Source: JAICNR01 sp035687725 (GTDB lineage: Bacteria > Gemmatimonadota > Gemmatimonadetes > JACCXV01 > JAHWKZ01). Taken from it: DNA of 50,942 nt. The notes under the pieces were generated by a model. It was given only the letters and a program-made list of their open reading frames with translations. It did not search any database and was not told where the DNA came from. Within the stretch, counting starts at the first letter, position 1. The number at the start of each line of letters is the position of its first letter. The stretch covers positions 1 through 50,942 of the forward strand of contig DASRVB010000139.1 in assembly GCA_035687725.1 (NCBI GenBank), given 5' to 3'. Of the stretch, positions 7,852-15,446 are shown piece after piece. The translations under genes were made by a program, and so were the position numbers.

Positions 7852-9158
7852 CGCCCGCGGCCGTCCTCGAGGCAGATGTCACGTGGACCGGATCGCGATT
7901 CGAGAGCGGGATCCGGATCGCCGTCGACGAGACCGGGCGCATCGAAGAGGTCGGGGCCCTCGACGCCACGCCCACCCAGCGGCTCCCCCGCCGCGCGCTC
8001 CTCCCGGGCCTCGTCGATGCCCACTCCCACGCCTTCCAGATAGGCCTCCGGGGGCGCACCGAACGATTCGCCTCCGGAACCGGCAGCTTCTGGACCTGGC
8101 GCGACGTCATGTACGAGCTCGTGGTAGCCCTCGACCGTGGCGAGTTCCGCGATCTTTGCCTGCGCGCCTTCGACGAGATGCGGGACGGGGGGATCACCAC
8201 GGTGGGTGAGTTCCACTATCTCCACCATGCCACCGAGGAGCGGGACGCCTCGTTCGACGCGATCGTTCTCGAGGCGGCGGCGGAGGTCGGTATCCGGCTC
8301 GTCCTCCTGCAGTCGTACTACGAGACGGGCGGGATCGGCCGGCCGCTCGGGTCCGCGCAACGCCGGTTCGCGGTGGGATCGGTCGCCGAGTACTGGGACC
8401 GTTTCGACCGCCTGGCCGAGCGCATCGACCCCGCGACCCAGTCGCTGGGCGTCGCGCCTCACTCGATCCGCGCGGCGAGTCTCGACGACCTGGCCGCCCT
8501 TCACGCGGAGGCTCGCCGGCGCGCGCTGCCTTTCCACATGCACGTCGAGGAGCAGCGCGGCGAGATCGAGGAGTGCGTGGCCGCGTACGGCGAGCCGCCG
8601 ATGGCGCTGCTGTCGCGGTCTCTTGCCTCGCTCGAAGGCGTCACGGCGGTCCACTGCACGCACACGTCTCCCGAGCATCTCGCGGCCTTCGTCGAGGCGG
8701 GCGGGTCGGTCTGCGTCTGCCCGCTCACCGAGGCGAATCTCGGGGACGGCATCCCGGATCTCGCCGGCGCGGGGGGCTTCCCGGATCGCCTCTGTCTCGG
8801 GACCGACTCCAACCTGCGGATCGCCATGAACGAGGAGATGCGCTGGCTCGAATACGGCCAACGACTACGGCGGGAGGAACGCGGTGTCCTGGTCGACGCC
8901 GACGGTCTCGTGGGTCGCTCGCTCCTGAATGCAGCCACGCGGGGAGGCGCCGCCGCGCTCGGGGTTCCGGCCGGAGTGATCGCGCCGGGGTGCTGGGCCG
9001 ATCTCACAGCGCTTGACCTCGACGCGCCGGAGCTCCGGGGCTGCGACGAAGGCGAGCTGCTCGACGCCTGGGTGTTCGGAGCGGGCCGCGCGATCGCGGC
9101 GACCTGCGTGGGCGGCCGGTGGCGGGAAACCGGCGGGAACGCCATCGCCGGCAGATGA
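7833..9158 (+). CDS. hutF: Formimidoylglutamate deiminase-like amidohydrolase
   Basis: A 441-residue TIM-barrel amidohydrolase close to HutF, which converts N-formimino-L-glutamate to N-formyl-L-glutamate and ammonia in histidine breakdown. Zinc ligands are H64-S-H66 (VDAHSHAFQ), H235/H237 in FHMHVEEQ, H274 in VHCTHT and D325 in GTDSN. The stretches FWTWRDVMYEL, GEFHYLHH and CPLTEANLGDGIPDL are typical of HutF rather than guanine or chlorohydrolase relatives. The GTG at 7833 is the only start close to the conserved N-terminus; it lies inside the end of the deacylase gene, suggesting coupling. hutH, hutU, hutI and hutG are not in the window. Confidence 0.85.
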   Translation: MREGRLTPAAVLEADVTWTGSRFESGIRIAVDETGRIEEVGALDATPTQRLPRRALLPGLVDAHSHAFQIGLRGRTERFASGTGSFWTWRDVMYELVVALDRGEFRDLCLRAFDEMRDGGITTVGEFHYLHHATEERDASFDAIVLEAAAEVGIRLVLLQSYYETGGIGRPLGSAQRRFAVGSVAEYWDRFDRLAERIDPATQSLGVAPHSIRAASLDDLAALHAEARRRALPFHMHVEEQRGEIEECVAAYGEPPMALLSRSLASLEGVTAVHCTHTSPEHLAAFVEAGGSVCVCPLTEANLGDGIPDLAGAGGFPDRLCLGTDSNLRIAMNEEMRWLEYGQRLRREERGVLVDADGLVGRSLLNAATRGGAAALGVPAGVIAPGCWADLTALDLDAPELRGCDEGELLDAWVFGAGRAIAATCVGGRWRETGGNAIAGR

Positions 9159-9346
9159 GCATCGCCAGTCAGACGATCACGGATCTGCCCGTCGACGTGC
9201 ACTGGCCTGGCTAGGACCCCGACGGCCAAGAACGGTCGAGCGAGCGTTCCCGCTACCTGATCCGCCTCGACGACAGCGGACGACCTCGCATCCGCTTCGC
9301 TCTCGCGCTGGCGAGTTCCACCTCTCGCTCGATTAGCGGAGGATGA
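9155..9346 (+). other. Possible small ORF with an in-frame TAG, overlapping the hutF stop
   Basis: An ATG overlaps the hutF stop as ATGA. It opens a frame of 19 residues (starting MSIASQTITDLPVDVHW), meets TAG at 9212, and then stays open for another 43 codons, with RYLIRLDDSGRPRIRF, to a TGA at 9344. The coupled start argues for a former third gene in the operon; chance is also possible in DNA this GC-rich. I recognise no family. With the palindrome that follows, this is all I see between hutF and the protease gene. Confidence 0.2.
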
Positions 9347-9459
9347 TCAAAACGGTCCGGATGCAAGGCGGGCGACGAGGCTCTTCCGAGGCGTGGTAAT
9401 TCCCACGCCGCAGGAAGAACGAGGAGCCCAACGCCGCAGACGGGCCGTTTTCATCATCC
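9341..9459. repeat. Long imperfect palindrome (119 bp) between convergent genes
   Basis: The outer arms, GGATGATCAAAACGGTCC at 9341-9358 and GGGCCGTTTTCATCATCC at 9442-9459, are complementary at 16 of 18 positions. Further in, GGCTCTTCC and GGAAGA...GAGCC pair with small loops, and the centre is a perfect 7-bp stem, GGCGTGG/CCACGCC, around TAATTC. The whole could fold into one hairpin with internal loops. It ends 3 bp from the protease stop and lies beyond hutF, so a bidirectional transcription terminator is the simplest role. The AAAAC/GTTTT outer arms fit that. Its length is unusual, so a miniature mobile element is the alternative. Confidence 0.7.
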
Positions 9460-9462
9460 GAC

Positions 9463-12400
9463 CTACGGCAAGGCGTAGCGCTGGCGCACCCATTCGTGAA
9501 CGTCGGCCAGCTCGGCATCATCCAGGGCACGTTCGTAGACGATGACCTCGGCGACCCAGCCATCGAGGATCGTCCCGTACGACCCCTCGCGCGCGAGCTT
9601 GAGCGGCGCGGGATTCGCGGTCCGCGTCGTCGAGGTCAGGAAGGCCCCGTCGATGAAGAGCTCTGCCAGCGCTGAGGACTGGCGCATCGTCTGCGCCAGC
9701 CATCTTCCCGCCGTCACGCTCGGGCCCGTGGCGTACTGGCCCGTGTAATTCCGGTAGCGCCCCACGTACGGCCCCATGAAGAAGCTGAACCCGCCGTTCA
9801 GCGCATGGCCCGAGGCCGCGGCGCGCGACGCGTAGACGACCACGATCGTCAGTGGCGCCCCCGGGTCGGCGGCGGTCGCCATCCCGTCGTCGGCGGCGTC
9901 GAACTGCACCGCCGGCAGGCCGTTGACGACTCCGGCGCGGTACACGGGTCGCTTGGAGGCCACGGTCTGCGATGCATGGTTGCCGGCGCCCGAGCGGTCC
10001 GGCCACGTGACCACAGGCGCCCCTTCGGCGAGACCTGTCAGGGCATCCGATTGCAGCCACAGCACCAGTCCCGGCAAGGACGCCGGATCTTCGAACGGTC
10101 CCGGATCGGGAGGCGCTTCCACCGAGACCGACTTGGTCACCGAGTCGCTCTCTCCGTCGTCGTCGGTCACGGTGAGAGTCACTTCGTACGTCGCGGCGGC
10201 GGCGAAGTCGTGCGCGGGATCTTCCTCCGTCGACGTCGCTCCGTCTCCGAACGTCCAGCTCCGTGCCGTCACGGTTCCGTCGGGATCCACGCTCGCATCT
10301 TCGAACGCGCACGAGAGGTGGGTGCACGTCCATGTGAAGCCGGCGACGGGCGGTTCGTTCGGCGCGGGCGGCGGGACGTAGCGATCGTGGAGCCATGCGT
10401 GGACGGCGGCCAGCTCGGTGCTCGAGAGCGCGCGGTCGTAGACCAGGAGCTCGGCCAGCGCGCCGTCGAGGACCTGGCTGTACGTGCCCTGGCGGCCGAG
10501 CATCAATGTCCCCGGGTTCACCGTCCGGTTCGTGCTCGTGACCATGCTGCCGTCGATCCACAGCTCGGCGTTCGAGCCCGTCTGCCGGAAGCCCTGCACG
10601 ACCCAGCGGCCCGGCGTCACCGCAGGCCCGTTCAGGAACTTGCCGGTGTACGCCCGGTACCGGCCGACGTAGGGGCCCTCGAAGAAGCTGAAGCCGCCGT
10701 TCAGCACGTGACCGGTCGCGCCCGCGCGCGATGCGTAGACGGCCAGGATGGTGGTCGTCTGCGGCGGATCGACGGGCGTCTCCATCCCGTCGTCCGCGGC
10801 GTCGAACGACACCGCCGGCAACCCGGCCACCTGTGCGGCGCGAAACGTCGGCCGCTTCGACGCCGAGGCCTGAGTGGCGTGGTTGCACGAACCCGAGGCG
10901 TCGGGCCAAGTCGCGACCGGATCGCCGTCGGCGTGACCGGTCAGCCCGTCGGCGCGGAGCCACAGGGTCAGTCCGGGGATCGCGCCCGGCTCGCCGGGGC
11001 CTCCTCCCGGGGTCGGCACGCTGGCCGACACGCTGCGTGTCGCCGTCCCGATCGCGCCGCCGTCATCGGTCACCCGCAGCGTGACGGCGTACGTGCCGCT
11101 GCACATGTACGCATGCGTGGGGTTCTGCGCGCTGGACGTGCCCCCGTCGCCGAAGGTCCAGCTCCAGGCGACCACGATCCCGTCGCTGTCCGAGCTGAGA
11201 TCGGTGAACGCGCACTGCCCGCCCGTGCAGGAATGCGAGAAGTCGGCCGTGGGAGGCGGATTCGGGGGCGGCGCGGGCAGGTCGTTGACCGCGCGCCACA
11301 CGTTGATCCGTCCATGGCCGAACCGGTCGTCGACGCCCGGATCGCCGAGGTCGTCGGCGGTTGACTCCATCCGCTCCAGCACCTCGGCGCCGGAGAGGCC
11401 CATCGCGTAGAGGAGCGCGCCCAGGCCCGCGGCCTGTGGCGTCGCCATGGAGGTTCCGGCCTTCAGGCAGTAGTCGACGTCGCTCGAGAAGCAGGTCGAA
11501 GCGATCTGGCTGTACCCGCTCGCGTTCTCGGAGTCTCCGCCTGGTGCGGCCAGCCGCACCTCGGGCCCCCAGTTCGAGTAGCTGGCGAGCTCGTCGCTCC
11601 AGTCCGTGGCGCTGACCGCCACGCACTCCGGAAAGGCCGCAGGCCAGAGCACGCCCTGCTGTCCGCTGTTCCCCGCCGCGCAGAACGGCAGCGCGCCGTG
11701 GTCGCGGGCGTACTGGAGCGCGAGCTGCTCGGTCTGCGAGGGGTCGGTGCCGCCCAGGCTGATGTTGAGGACGTTGGCTCCCTGGTCCACCGCCCACGTG
11801 ATCCCGGCCGCCAGCGCGGAGCTGGGGCACTCGGCGTTGAGCCCGAAGAAGGTGGGCGTGCATACCTTGGCCACTACGAGCCCGATGTTGGGTCCCCACG
11901 CCACTCCCGAGAGCCCCGTGGCGTCGCCCCCCCGCGCACCGGAGATCCCTGCCACGTGCGTGCCGTGCCCCTGATCGTCCGACGCGTCGGGGTCGTTGTT
12001 GTAGAAGTCATGCTGCGCTACGACGCGGCCGCTGAGGTCCGCGTGCGTCGCACGGACGCCGGTGTCGAGGATCGCGATGCGGGCGGAGCCGGAGAACCCG
12101 GCGCCCAGCTGGTTAAACGCCTCCAGCCAATCCATGTCCGCGTCCGCCGCGCCGGTCGTCGCCAGCACGTCCCCGGCGCCGGAGCGGATCGCGCCGTCGT
12201 TGTGGAGGTCCCACTTGTATCCGAACAGAGGATCGCCCGGCAGGACGCAGCCCGGGCACGTCGGGTCGTCGAGCGTCCGCAGCCAGTCGGGCTCGGCGAA
12301 CTCCACGTCGGGGCGCCGATCCATGGCCCGCGCCACAGCCATCTCGCGGCCGGGCTTCACCCGGAGCAGCCGGATGCGCTGGGCGACCGTGCCCTCCAGT

Positions 12401-12648
12401 GAGGCTCCCTGCGCGCGAGCGAGGGCGGCCTCATCGGCGCCGGCACGGAAGCGGACGAGAACGCGGCCCGGCACGTAGCGACCCGCGCCGCCGGCGGCTT
12501 GCGTCAGCTCGCCCGACGGCGAAGGCTCGGGCTCGGTGGGCGTCTCCGAGCAGGACACGATCCCGAAAGCGACGACCGAGAACGCCATCAGGCGCAGCGG
12601 CGCAGGACGAAACCGGGAATTGCGAGATGGAACGTTGCGGGTGGGCAT
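9463..12648 (-). CDS. Lipoprotein subtilisin-like (S8) protease with two PKD-LamG modules
   Basis: A 1061-residue exported protease. A signal peptide ends in the lipobox IVSC (C33), followed by a Pro/Glu-rich linker and a fervidolysin-type propeptide (about 57-120, PGRVLVRFRAG). The S8 domain (about 165-455) has catalytic D195 (ILDTGV), H228 (GHGTHVAG) and S400 (GTSMATPQAAG), with oxyanion N327. After a Pro-rich hinge comes a PKD domain (about 467-545, SWTFGDGGTSS), a LamG-like concanavalin domain (about 558-757), then a second PKD (about 765-850) and a second LamG (about 858-1061). The two modules are clear duplicates. The lipobox suggests membrane anchoring, with the PKD/LamG parts binding glycans or proteins. 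AGGAGGGG lies just before the ATG and a good promoter is upstream. Confidence 0.93.
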   Translation of the reverse strand: MPTRNVPSRNSRFRPAPLRLMAFSVVAFGIVSCSETPTEPEPSPSGELTQAAGGAGRYVPGRVLVRFRAGADEAALARAQGASLEGTVAQRIRLLRVKPGREMAVARAMDRRPDVEFAEPDWLRTLDDPTCPGCVLPGDPLFGYKWDLHNDGAIRSGAGDVLATTGAADADMDWLEAFNQLGAGFSGSARIAILDTGVRATHADLSGRVVAQHDFYNNDPDASDDQGHGTHVAGISGARGGDATGLSGVAWGPNIGLVVAKVCTPTFFGLNAECPSSALAAGITWAVDQGANVLNISLGGTDPSQTEQLALQYARDHGALPFCAAGNSGQQGVLWPAAFPECVAVSATDWSDELASYSNWGPEVRLAAPGGDSENASGYSQIASTCFSSDVDYCLKAGTSMATPQAAGLGALLYAMGLSGAEVLERMESTADDLGDPGVDDRFGHGRINVWRAVNDLPAPPPNPPPTADFSHSCTGGQCAFTDLSSDSDGIVVAWSWTFGDGGTSSAQNPTHAYMCSGTYAVTLRVTDDGGAIGTATRSVSASVPTPGGGPGEPGAIPGLTLWLRADGLTGHADGDPVATWPDASGSCNHATQASASKRPTFRAAQVAGLPAVSFDAADDGMETPVDPPQTTTILAVYASRAGATGHVLNGGFSFFEGPYVGRYRAYTGKFLNGPAVTPGRWVVQGFRQTGSNAELWIDGSMVTSTNRTVNPGTLMLGRQGTYSQVLDGALAELLVYDRALSSTELAAVHAWLHDRYVPPPAPNEPPVAGFTWTCTHLSCAFEDASVDPDGTVTARSWTFGDGATSTEEDPAHDFAAAATYEVTLTVTDDDGESDSVTKSVSVEAPPDPGPFEDPASLPGLVLWLQSDALTGLAEGAPVVTWPDRSGAGNHASQTVASKRPVYRAGVVNGLPAVQFDAADDGMATAADPGAPLTIVVVYASRAAASGHALNGGFSFFMGPYVGRYRNYTGQYATGPSVTAGRWLAQTMRQSSALAELFIDGAFLTSTTRTANPAPLKLAREGSYGTILDGWVAEVIVYERALDDAELADVHEWVRQRYALP

Positions 12649-12687
12649 CTCCCCTCCTGAATCGATCCTAGGGGGAGAACAGCCCCC

Positions 12688-12716
12688 ATTATGGCAGAAT
12701 CCGGCCGAACTGTAAA
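12688..12716 (-). promoter_or_regulatory. Sigma-70-type promoter of the S8 protease
   Basis: On the minus strand TTTACA (12711-12716) and CATAAT (12688-12693) are separated by exactly 17 bp, each one mismatch from consensus. Transcription would start near 12681, about 33 nt before the ATG. The leader then begins with a GGGGG/CCCCC hairpin (12671-12687), which may affect initiation or mRNA stability. Confidence 0.65.
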
Positions 12717-12821
12717 GGGGGTATCGGTAAGCGCGCTGACAAACCTTGGAGTCGCGGAGGGGTACAATGCTTCGAGGCGACCACAGAGGTCGTCACGGGC
12801 CCAAGCGAAGGAGGTCGTACG

Positions 12822-13094
12822 ATGGCGCAGGTGAACTACAATCAACCCGCGGAGCCCCGGGGCGGCGGGGATGGGCATGGGGGCATCTACGCGATACTGG
12901 TCATCATTGCGATCCTCATCGTGGGGGCCGTGCTGTACTTCTCGGGGGTCCTCGGCGAGCGCACGGCGGAGGAAGACATCGACGCCGACATCGACATCGA
13001 GGCGCCGGAAGTTCCGGACGTGGACGTTCCCAGCGACGTGGAGATCGAAGCGCCGGAAATCGACGTGCCCGACACCGTCACGATCGTTGACTGA
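12822..13094 (+). CDS. Small single-pass membrane protein with acidic repeated tail
   Basis: A 90-residue protein I do not recognise as a named family. Residues 1-20 are Gly-rich and polar, 22-45 (IYAILVIIAILIVGAVLYF) form one membrane helix, and the remaining 45 residues are almost all Asp, Glu, Val, Ile and Pro. The tail contains two copies of an IEAPE-[VI]-[PD]-x-V-P-x-like unit. Charge distribution predicts a short N-terminal side and an acidic, possibly cation-binding, tail on the other. A strong AAGGAGG sits 8 nt before the ATG. It is divergent from the protease gene; a TACAAT at 12763-12768 is a possible -10 box, with no clear -35. Confidence 0.8.
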   Translation: MAQVNYNQPAEPRGGGDGHGGIYAILVIIAILIVGAVLYFSGVLGERTAEEDIDADIDIEAPEVPDVDVPSDVEIEAPEIDVPDTVTIVD

Positions 13095-13121
13095 GGCTGC
13101 GGACGGAAACCGGGTCGCAGG

Positions 13122-13574
13122 TCAGCGAGCTCGGGCGGGCTCCATGCGCCCGACCCCGCGGCGCGTGAGGTAGACGCGCTCGACGTTCCCCGCGCGACTC
13201 GAGCTCGCGAACGGAAAGAACCAGAACCACGGACGACGGGGGTCGTGATCGGGGATTACGCCCTCCATCGTCTCGCCCCATCTGAGGGTCACCCGCACCG
13301 CCTCCCCGGATTCCACAGCCGGGATCTCCTCATGAGGCGGCACGTCTTCCTCGCTCAGCGGCTGCGACCGCCACACTGCCAGATCGCGCACGAGGAAGGC
13401 CACGAGGACTTCCTTCATGTCGACGTCGTGACGCTGCACCTGATGGCCTGTCAGATCGACTTCCCGAAGATCGATGCGCGCCCGATTGGGATCGAACCGA
13501 TCGACAACTCCCTTAAGGCGCGTATCGTCATCGAGGACGAGGACGACCTTGTCTTCCCTGGGTTCTTCCTTCAT
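13122..13574 (-). CDS. Hypothetical cytoplasmic protein, 150 residues
   Basis: No signal peptide or membrane segment. The N-terminal third (VVLVLDDDTRLKGVVDRFDP then RIDLREVDLTGH) reads like a small beta-barrel module of the PilZ-like/DUF6982 sort, in which a dose or metabolite-binding site is sometimes found. The middle is acidic (LSEEDVPPHEEIPAVESGE) and the end returns to strands (VRVTLRWGETMEGVIPDHDP, WFWFFPF, NVERVYLTRRGVGRM). The two halves may be two copies of the same fold. The ATG at 13574 is chosen because further upstream the frame runs into a tandem repeat. The resemblance is weak and the function is unknown. Confidence 0.65.
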   Translation of the reverse strand: MKEEPREDKVVLVLDDDTRLKGVVDRFDPNRARIDLREVDLTGHQVQRHDVDMKEVLVAFLVRDLAVWRSQPLSEEDVPPHEEIPAVESGEAVRVTLRWGETMEGVIPDHDPRRPWFWFFPFASSSRAGNVERVYLTRRGVGRMEPARAR

Positions 13575-13631
13575 GTCGCCTGTTCCGCGGGAGTTTGGGG
13601 TTTCCCCCAATATGACCCTGTCCGCCCGCGA

Positions 13632-13699
13632 ATCAACCGGATGCGGGGGTCCAGAGGACCCCGCCATCAACCGGATGCGGGGGTCCGAAGGACCCCGCC
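13632..13699. repeat. Two tandem 34-bp units, each able to form a hairpin
   Basis: Units 13632-13665 and 13666-13699 start ATCAACCGGATGCGGGGGTC and differ only in the three or so bases of the loop. Each contains the inverted pair GGGGTCC/GGACCCC. They fill most of the gap between the lipoprotein gene (ending 13706, upstream in transcription) and the 13122-13574 gene. They may act as paired terminators or mRNA stabilisers. The region is too short to be a CRISPR array. Confidence 0.85.
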
Positions 13700-13705
13700 G
13701 TGGAG

Positions 13706-14485
13706 CTATTGGAGCTCCGCCGAGTAGGCGACCGCCGGGAACGCGAGGCCATCGTTGCGACAGACCACGGTCGGGCGATTCCCCTTCCCCCTGGCCGGGA
13801 CACACCCATCCGGGTCCGAGGAGCTGTCGCAGAGGGTGCGGGTAACCCGCACGATGCCGCGGCTGAACCGGAACGTCCGACCGTCCCATGAGGCCACCGG
13901 CTGCACGACCGAGAGATTGCGCTCGCCGCCCGCCTCGAATTCCCACATGTAGTTGTCGGATCCCGACGTCGAGAACCACCGCAGCAGGCTCTGGTGGTTC
14001 CAGGACGCGGCACCATTGGCCCTCAAGTCGACGAGCGCGAAGTACAGCCGTGGCCGAGAGGAGGCATGGTCTTCGAAGAACTCGTCCCAGAGATCCTTCG
14101 CGACCTGAGGCACGTTGCTCGGATCATAGGGAGACGCGACGTCGGCGTTCCAGATGCAGTGCGCCCAGTTCACCTGCCCGCTGAGCGGGAGCCGATTGGT
14201 GCCGATAGCGCCGCCGTCGGTGTCGACCCTGATCGCGCTCGGGAACGGGGCCAGGAACGGGGTGTCGAACGACGCCGAGCTCCCCTTGGTTTTGGCTCCT
14301 CCCGACCCTACCGCCGATGTATATCCACCCGACAGGACGATGCCCCGCTGACCGCCACCCCCACCACCGGCTCCCACCTTCCTTCCGGAGGGTTCGAGGT
14401 CGCGGAGGGGGGAAATCGGATCCGCGCCCTGGCAAGCGGCCAGGATCCCGAGTGCGATACCGCAGAGGGCGACAAGCTGTCTCAT
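13706..14485 (-). CDS. Hypothetical lipoprotein
   Basis: A 259-residue exported protein with signal peptide and lipobox LAAC (C18), followed by a low-complexity Gly run (GAGGGGGG, residues 38-45). The rest is a soluble domain I cannot place: it contains INWAHCIWNADV-like Trp/Cys segments, WDEFFEDHASSRPRLYFALVDLRA, and a C-terminal part with two further Cys (TLCDSSSDPDGC, VVCRND). The CQGADPISP start after the lipid Cys resembles that of the lipoprotein at 35770-37065 (CQGDQNLPSEP), a style common in the same kind of genome, but the bodies differ. Outer-membrane or periplasmic location is expected. Confidence 0.78.
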   Translation of the reverse strand: MRQLVALCGIALGILAACQGADPISPLRDLEPSGRKVGAGGGGGGQRGIVLSGGYTSAVGSGGAKTKGSSASFDTPFLAPFPSAIRVDTDGGAIGTNRLPLSGQVNWAHCIWNADVASPYDPSNVPQVAKDLWDEFFEDHASSRPRLYFALVDLRANGAASWNHQSLLRWFSTSGSDNYMWEFEAGGERNLSVVQPVASWDGRTFRFSRGIVRVTRTLCDSSSDPDGCVPARGKGNRPTVVCRNDGLAFPAVAYSAELQ

Positions 14486-15002
14486 GACATACTCCGGATG
14501 GGGGGAAAGTCCCTGAACAGGGGAACCGTCTCTTGTACCACGGAGCCGCGGCTTCGGTCAAGCGAATCGTGGTGGGGAAAAGGTACGAGATCATCGTGTC
14601 ATCGAGTGGAGCCGTCGCCAGCCGTGGAGCGCCAGCCAGTGGACCCCGCCGAGGAGAAGCGCTCCGGCGAGAACTCCGGCTGCGACGGCGTCGCCCTGGA
14701 TCTCCGCGCGTACCAGCCCGCGCCATCCCACGCCAGGCCCGCGATCGCCACCAGCACGACGGTTCCCATAAGGAGCAGGCTCGCCGTCAGATGGGTCGGC
14801 CGAGGCGGCATTGGAGCCTATGTGAGCACGTTTCTTGCAGAGTGGGACGCCGAGGTTGACCGATGAGAGTACGGACGGAGATCAGCCCCGTGGATGTGCA
14901 GGCGGGGAGCGTTGAACTATCCCCCCTGTCCGTCGCGAATGGCGTCACTCGCCGTGCGCCGGCGCGCGCTCCCCGGGGGCCAGGGGAGCCCGATTTCGGG
15001 AG
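14486..15002. other. 517-bp interval without an intact gene
   Basis: Apart from the broken small membrane gene at 14591-14811, I see no intact coding region here. The stretch 14812-15002, in front of the receiver gene, has no recognisable promoter consensus, repeat or RNA. CCCCGTGGATG and several GGGG/CCCC runs are present but form no convincing hairpin with a T-tract. Confidence 0.5.
14591..14811 (-). pseudogene. Small two-TM membrane protein gene, apparently frameshifted
   Basis: From the ATG at 14811 the first frame reads a membrane helix (LTASLLLMGTVVLVAIAGLAW), then degenerates into a Arg/Ser-rich tail. The frame 1 base away, from about 14735 to a TGA at 14591, reads LVRAEIQGDAVAAGVLAGAL followed by LLLGGVHWLALHGWRRLHSM, a second membrane helix. 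Joining them would give a coherent two-helix protein of about 73 residues. The distance from the start to the second stop is 221 bp, one short of a multiple of three, consistent with a single-base loss between about 14735 and 14755. This could be a real mutation or an assembly error. Confidence 0.35.
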
Positions 15003-15446
15003 GTGGCGGTGATCGGCACCATTCTGCTCGTGGAAGACTCCGAAGACGACGTGGAGCTCACTCGTCGCGCGCTCAAGAAGAACAATCTCACGAACCCGCT
15101 AGTCGTCGCCCGGGACGGCCAGGAGGTCCTGGACTATCTGCTGGGCGGCGACGACGACCGGGGCGCCGCGCAGGATCTTCCCGCCATCGTCCTCCTCGAC
15201 CTCCAGCTTCCCAAGGTCAGCGGACTCGAGGTTCTACGGAAGCTGCGGGCGGCCAAGCGGACGAGCCTTCTGCCGATCGTCATCCTCACCTCCTCGAAGG
15301 AGGAGCGCGACCTGGTGGACGGATATGCGAGCGGGGCCAACAGCTACATTCGCAAACCCGTGGATTTCGATCAATTCATCGAGGCCGTCCGACAGCTCGG
15401 GCTGTACTGGCTGGTCCTCAACGAGCCGCCTCCGCATGTCGAGTGA
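15003..15446 (+). CDS. CheY-like single-domain response regulator (Rcp1 type)
   Basis: A 147-residue stand-alone receiver with no output domain. The acid cluster is E11-D12 with D15-D16 (VEDSEDDVELT), the phosphoacceptor is D66 in LLDLQLP, and T96 and K118 (IRKPVDF) complete the switch. The inserted loop LLGGDDDRGAAQDLP and the extended C-terminus QLGLYWLVLNEPPP are typical of the Rcp1 family, which pairs with phytochrome-like histidine kinases. The GTG start at 15003 has AGG just before it. It overlaps the next gene by 11 bp; the kinase could be the hybrid kinase converging from the right or the MASE1 kinase at 46.7 kb. Confidence 0.9.
   Translation: MAVIGTILLVEDSEDDVELTRRALKKNNLTNPLVVARDGQEVLDYLLGGDDDRGAAQDLPAIVLLDLQLPKVSGLEVLRKLRAAKRTSLLPIVILTSSKEERDLVDGYASGANSYIRKPVDFDQFIEAVRQLGLYWLVLNEPPPHVE

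Noticed and set aside
9341..9459. Integron attC site
   Set aside because: The palindrome lacks the GTTRRRY/RYYYAAC core sites, and no integrase or cassette array is near.
13632..13699. CRISPR array
   Set aside because: The two units are directly adjacent with no spacer and there are no cas genes.
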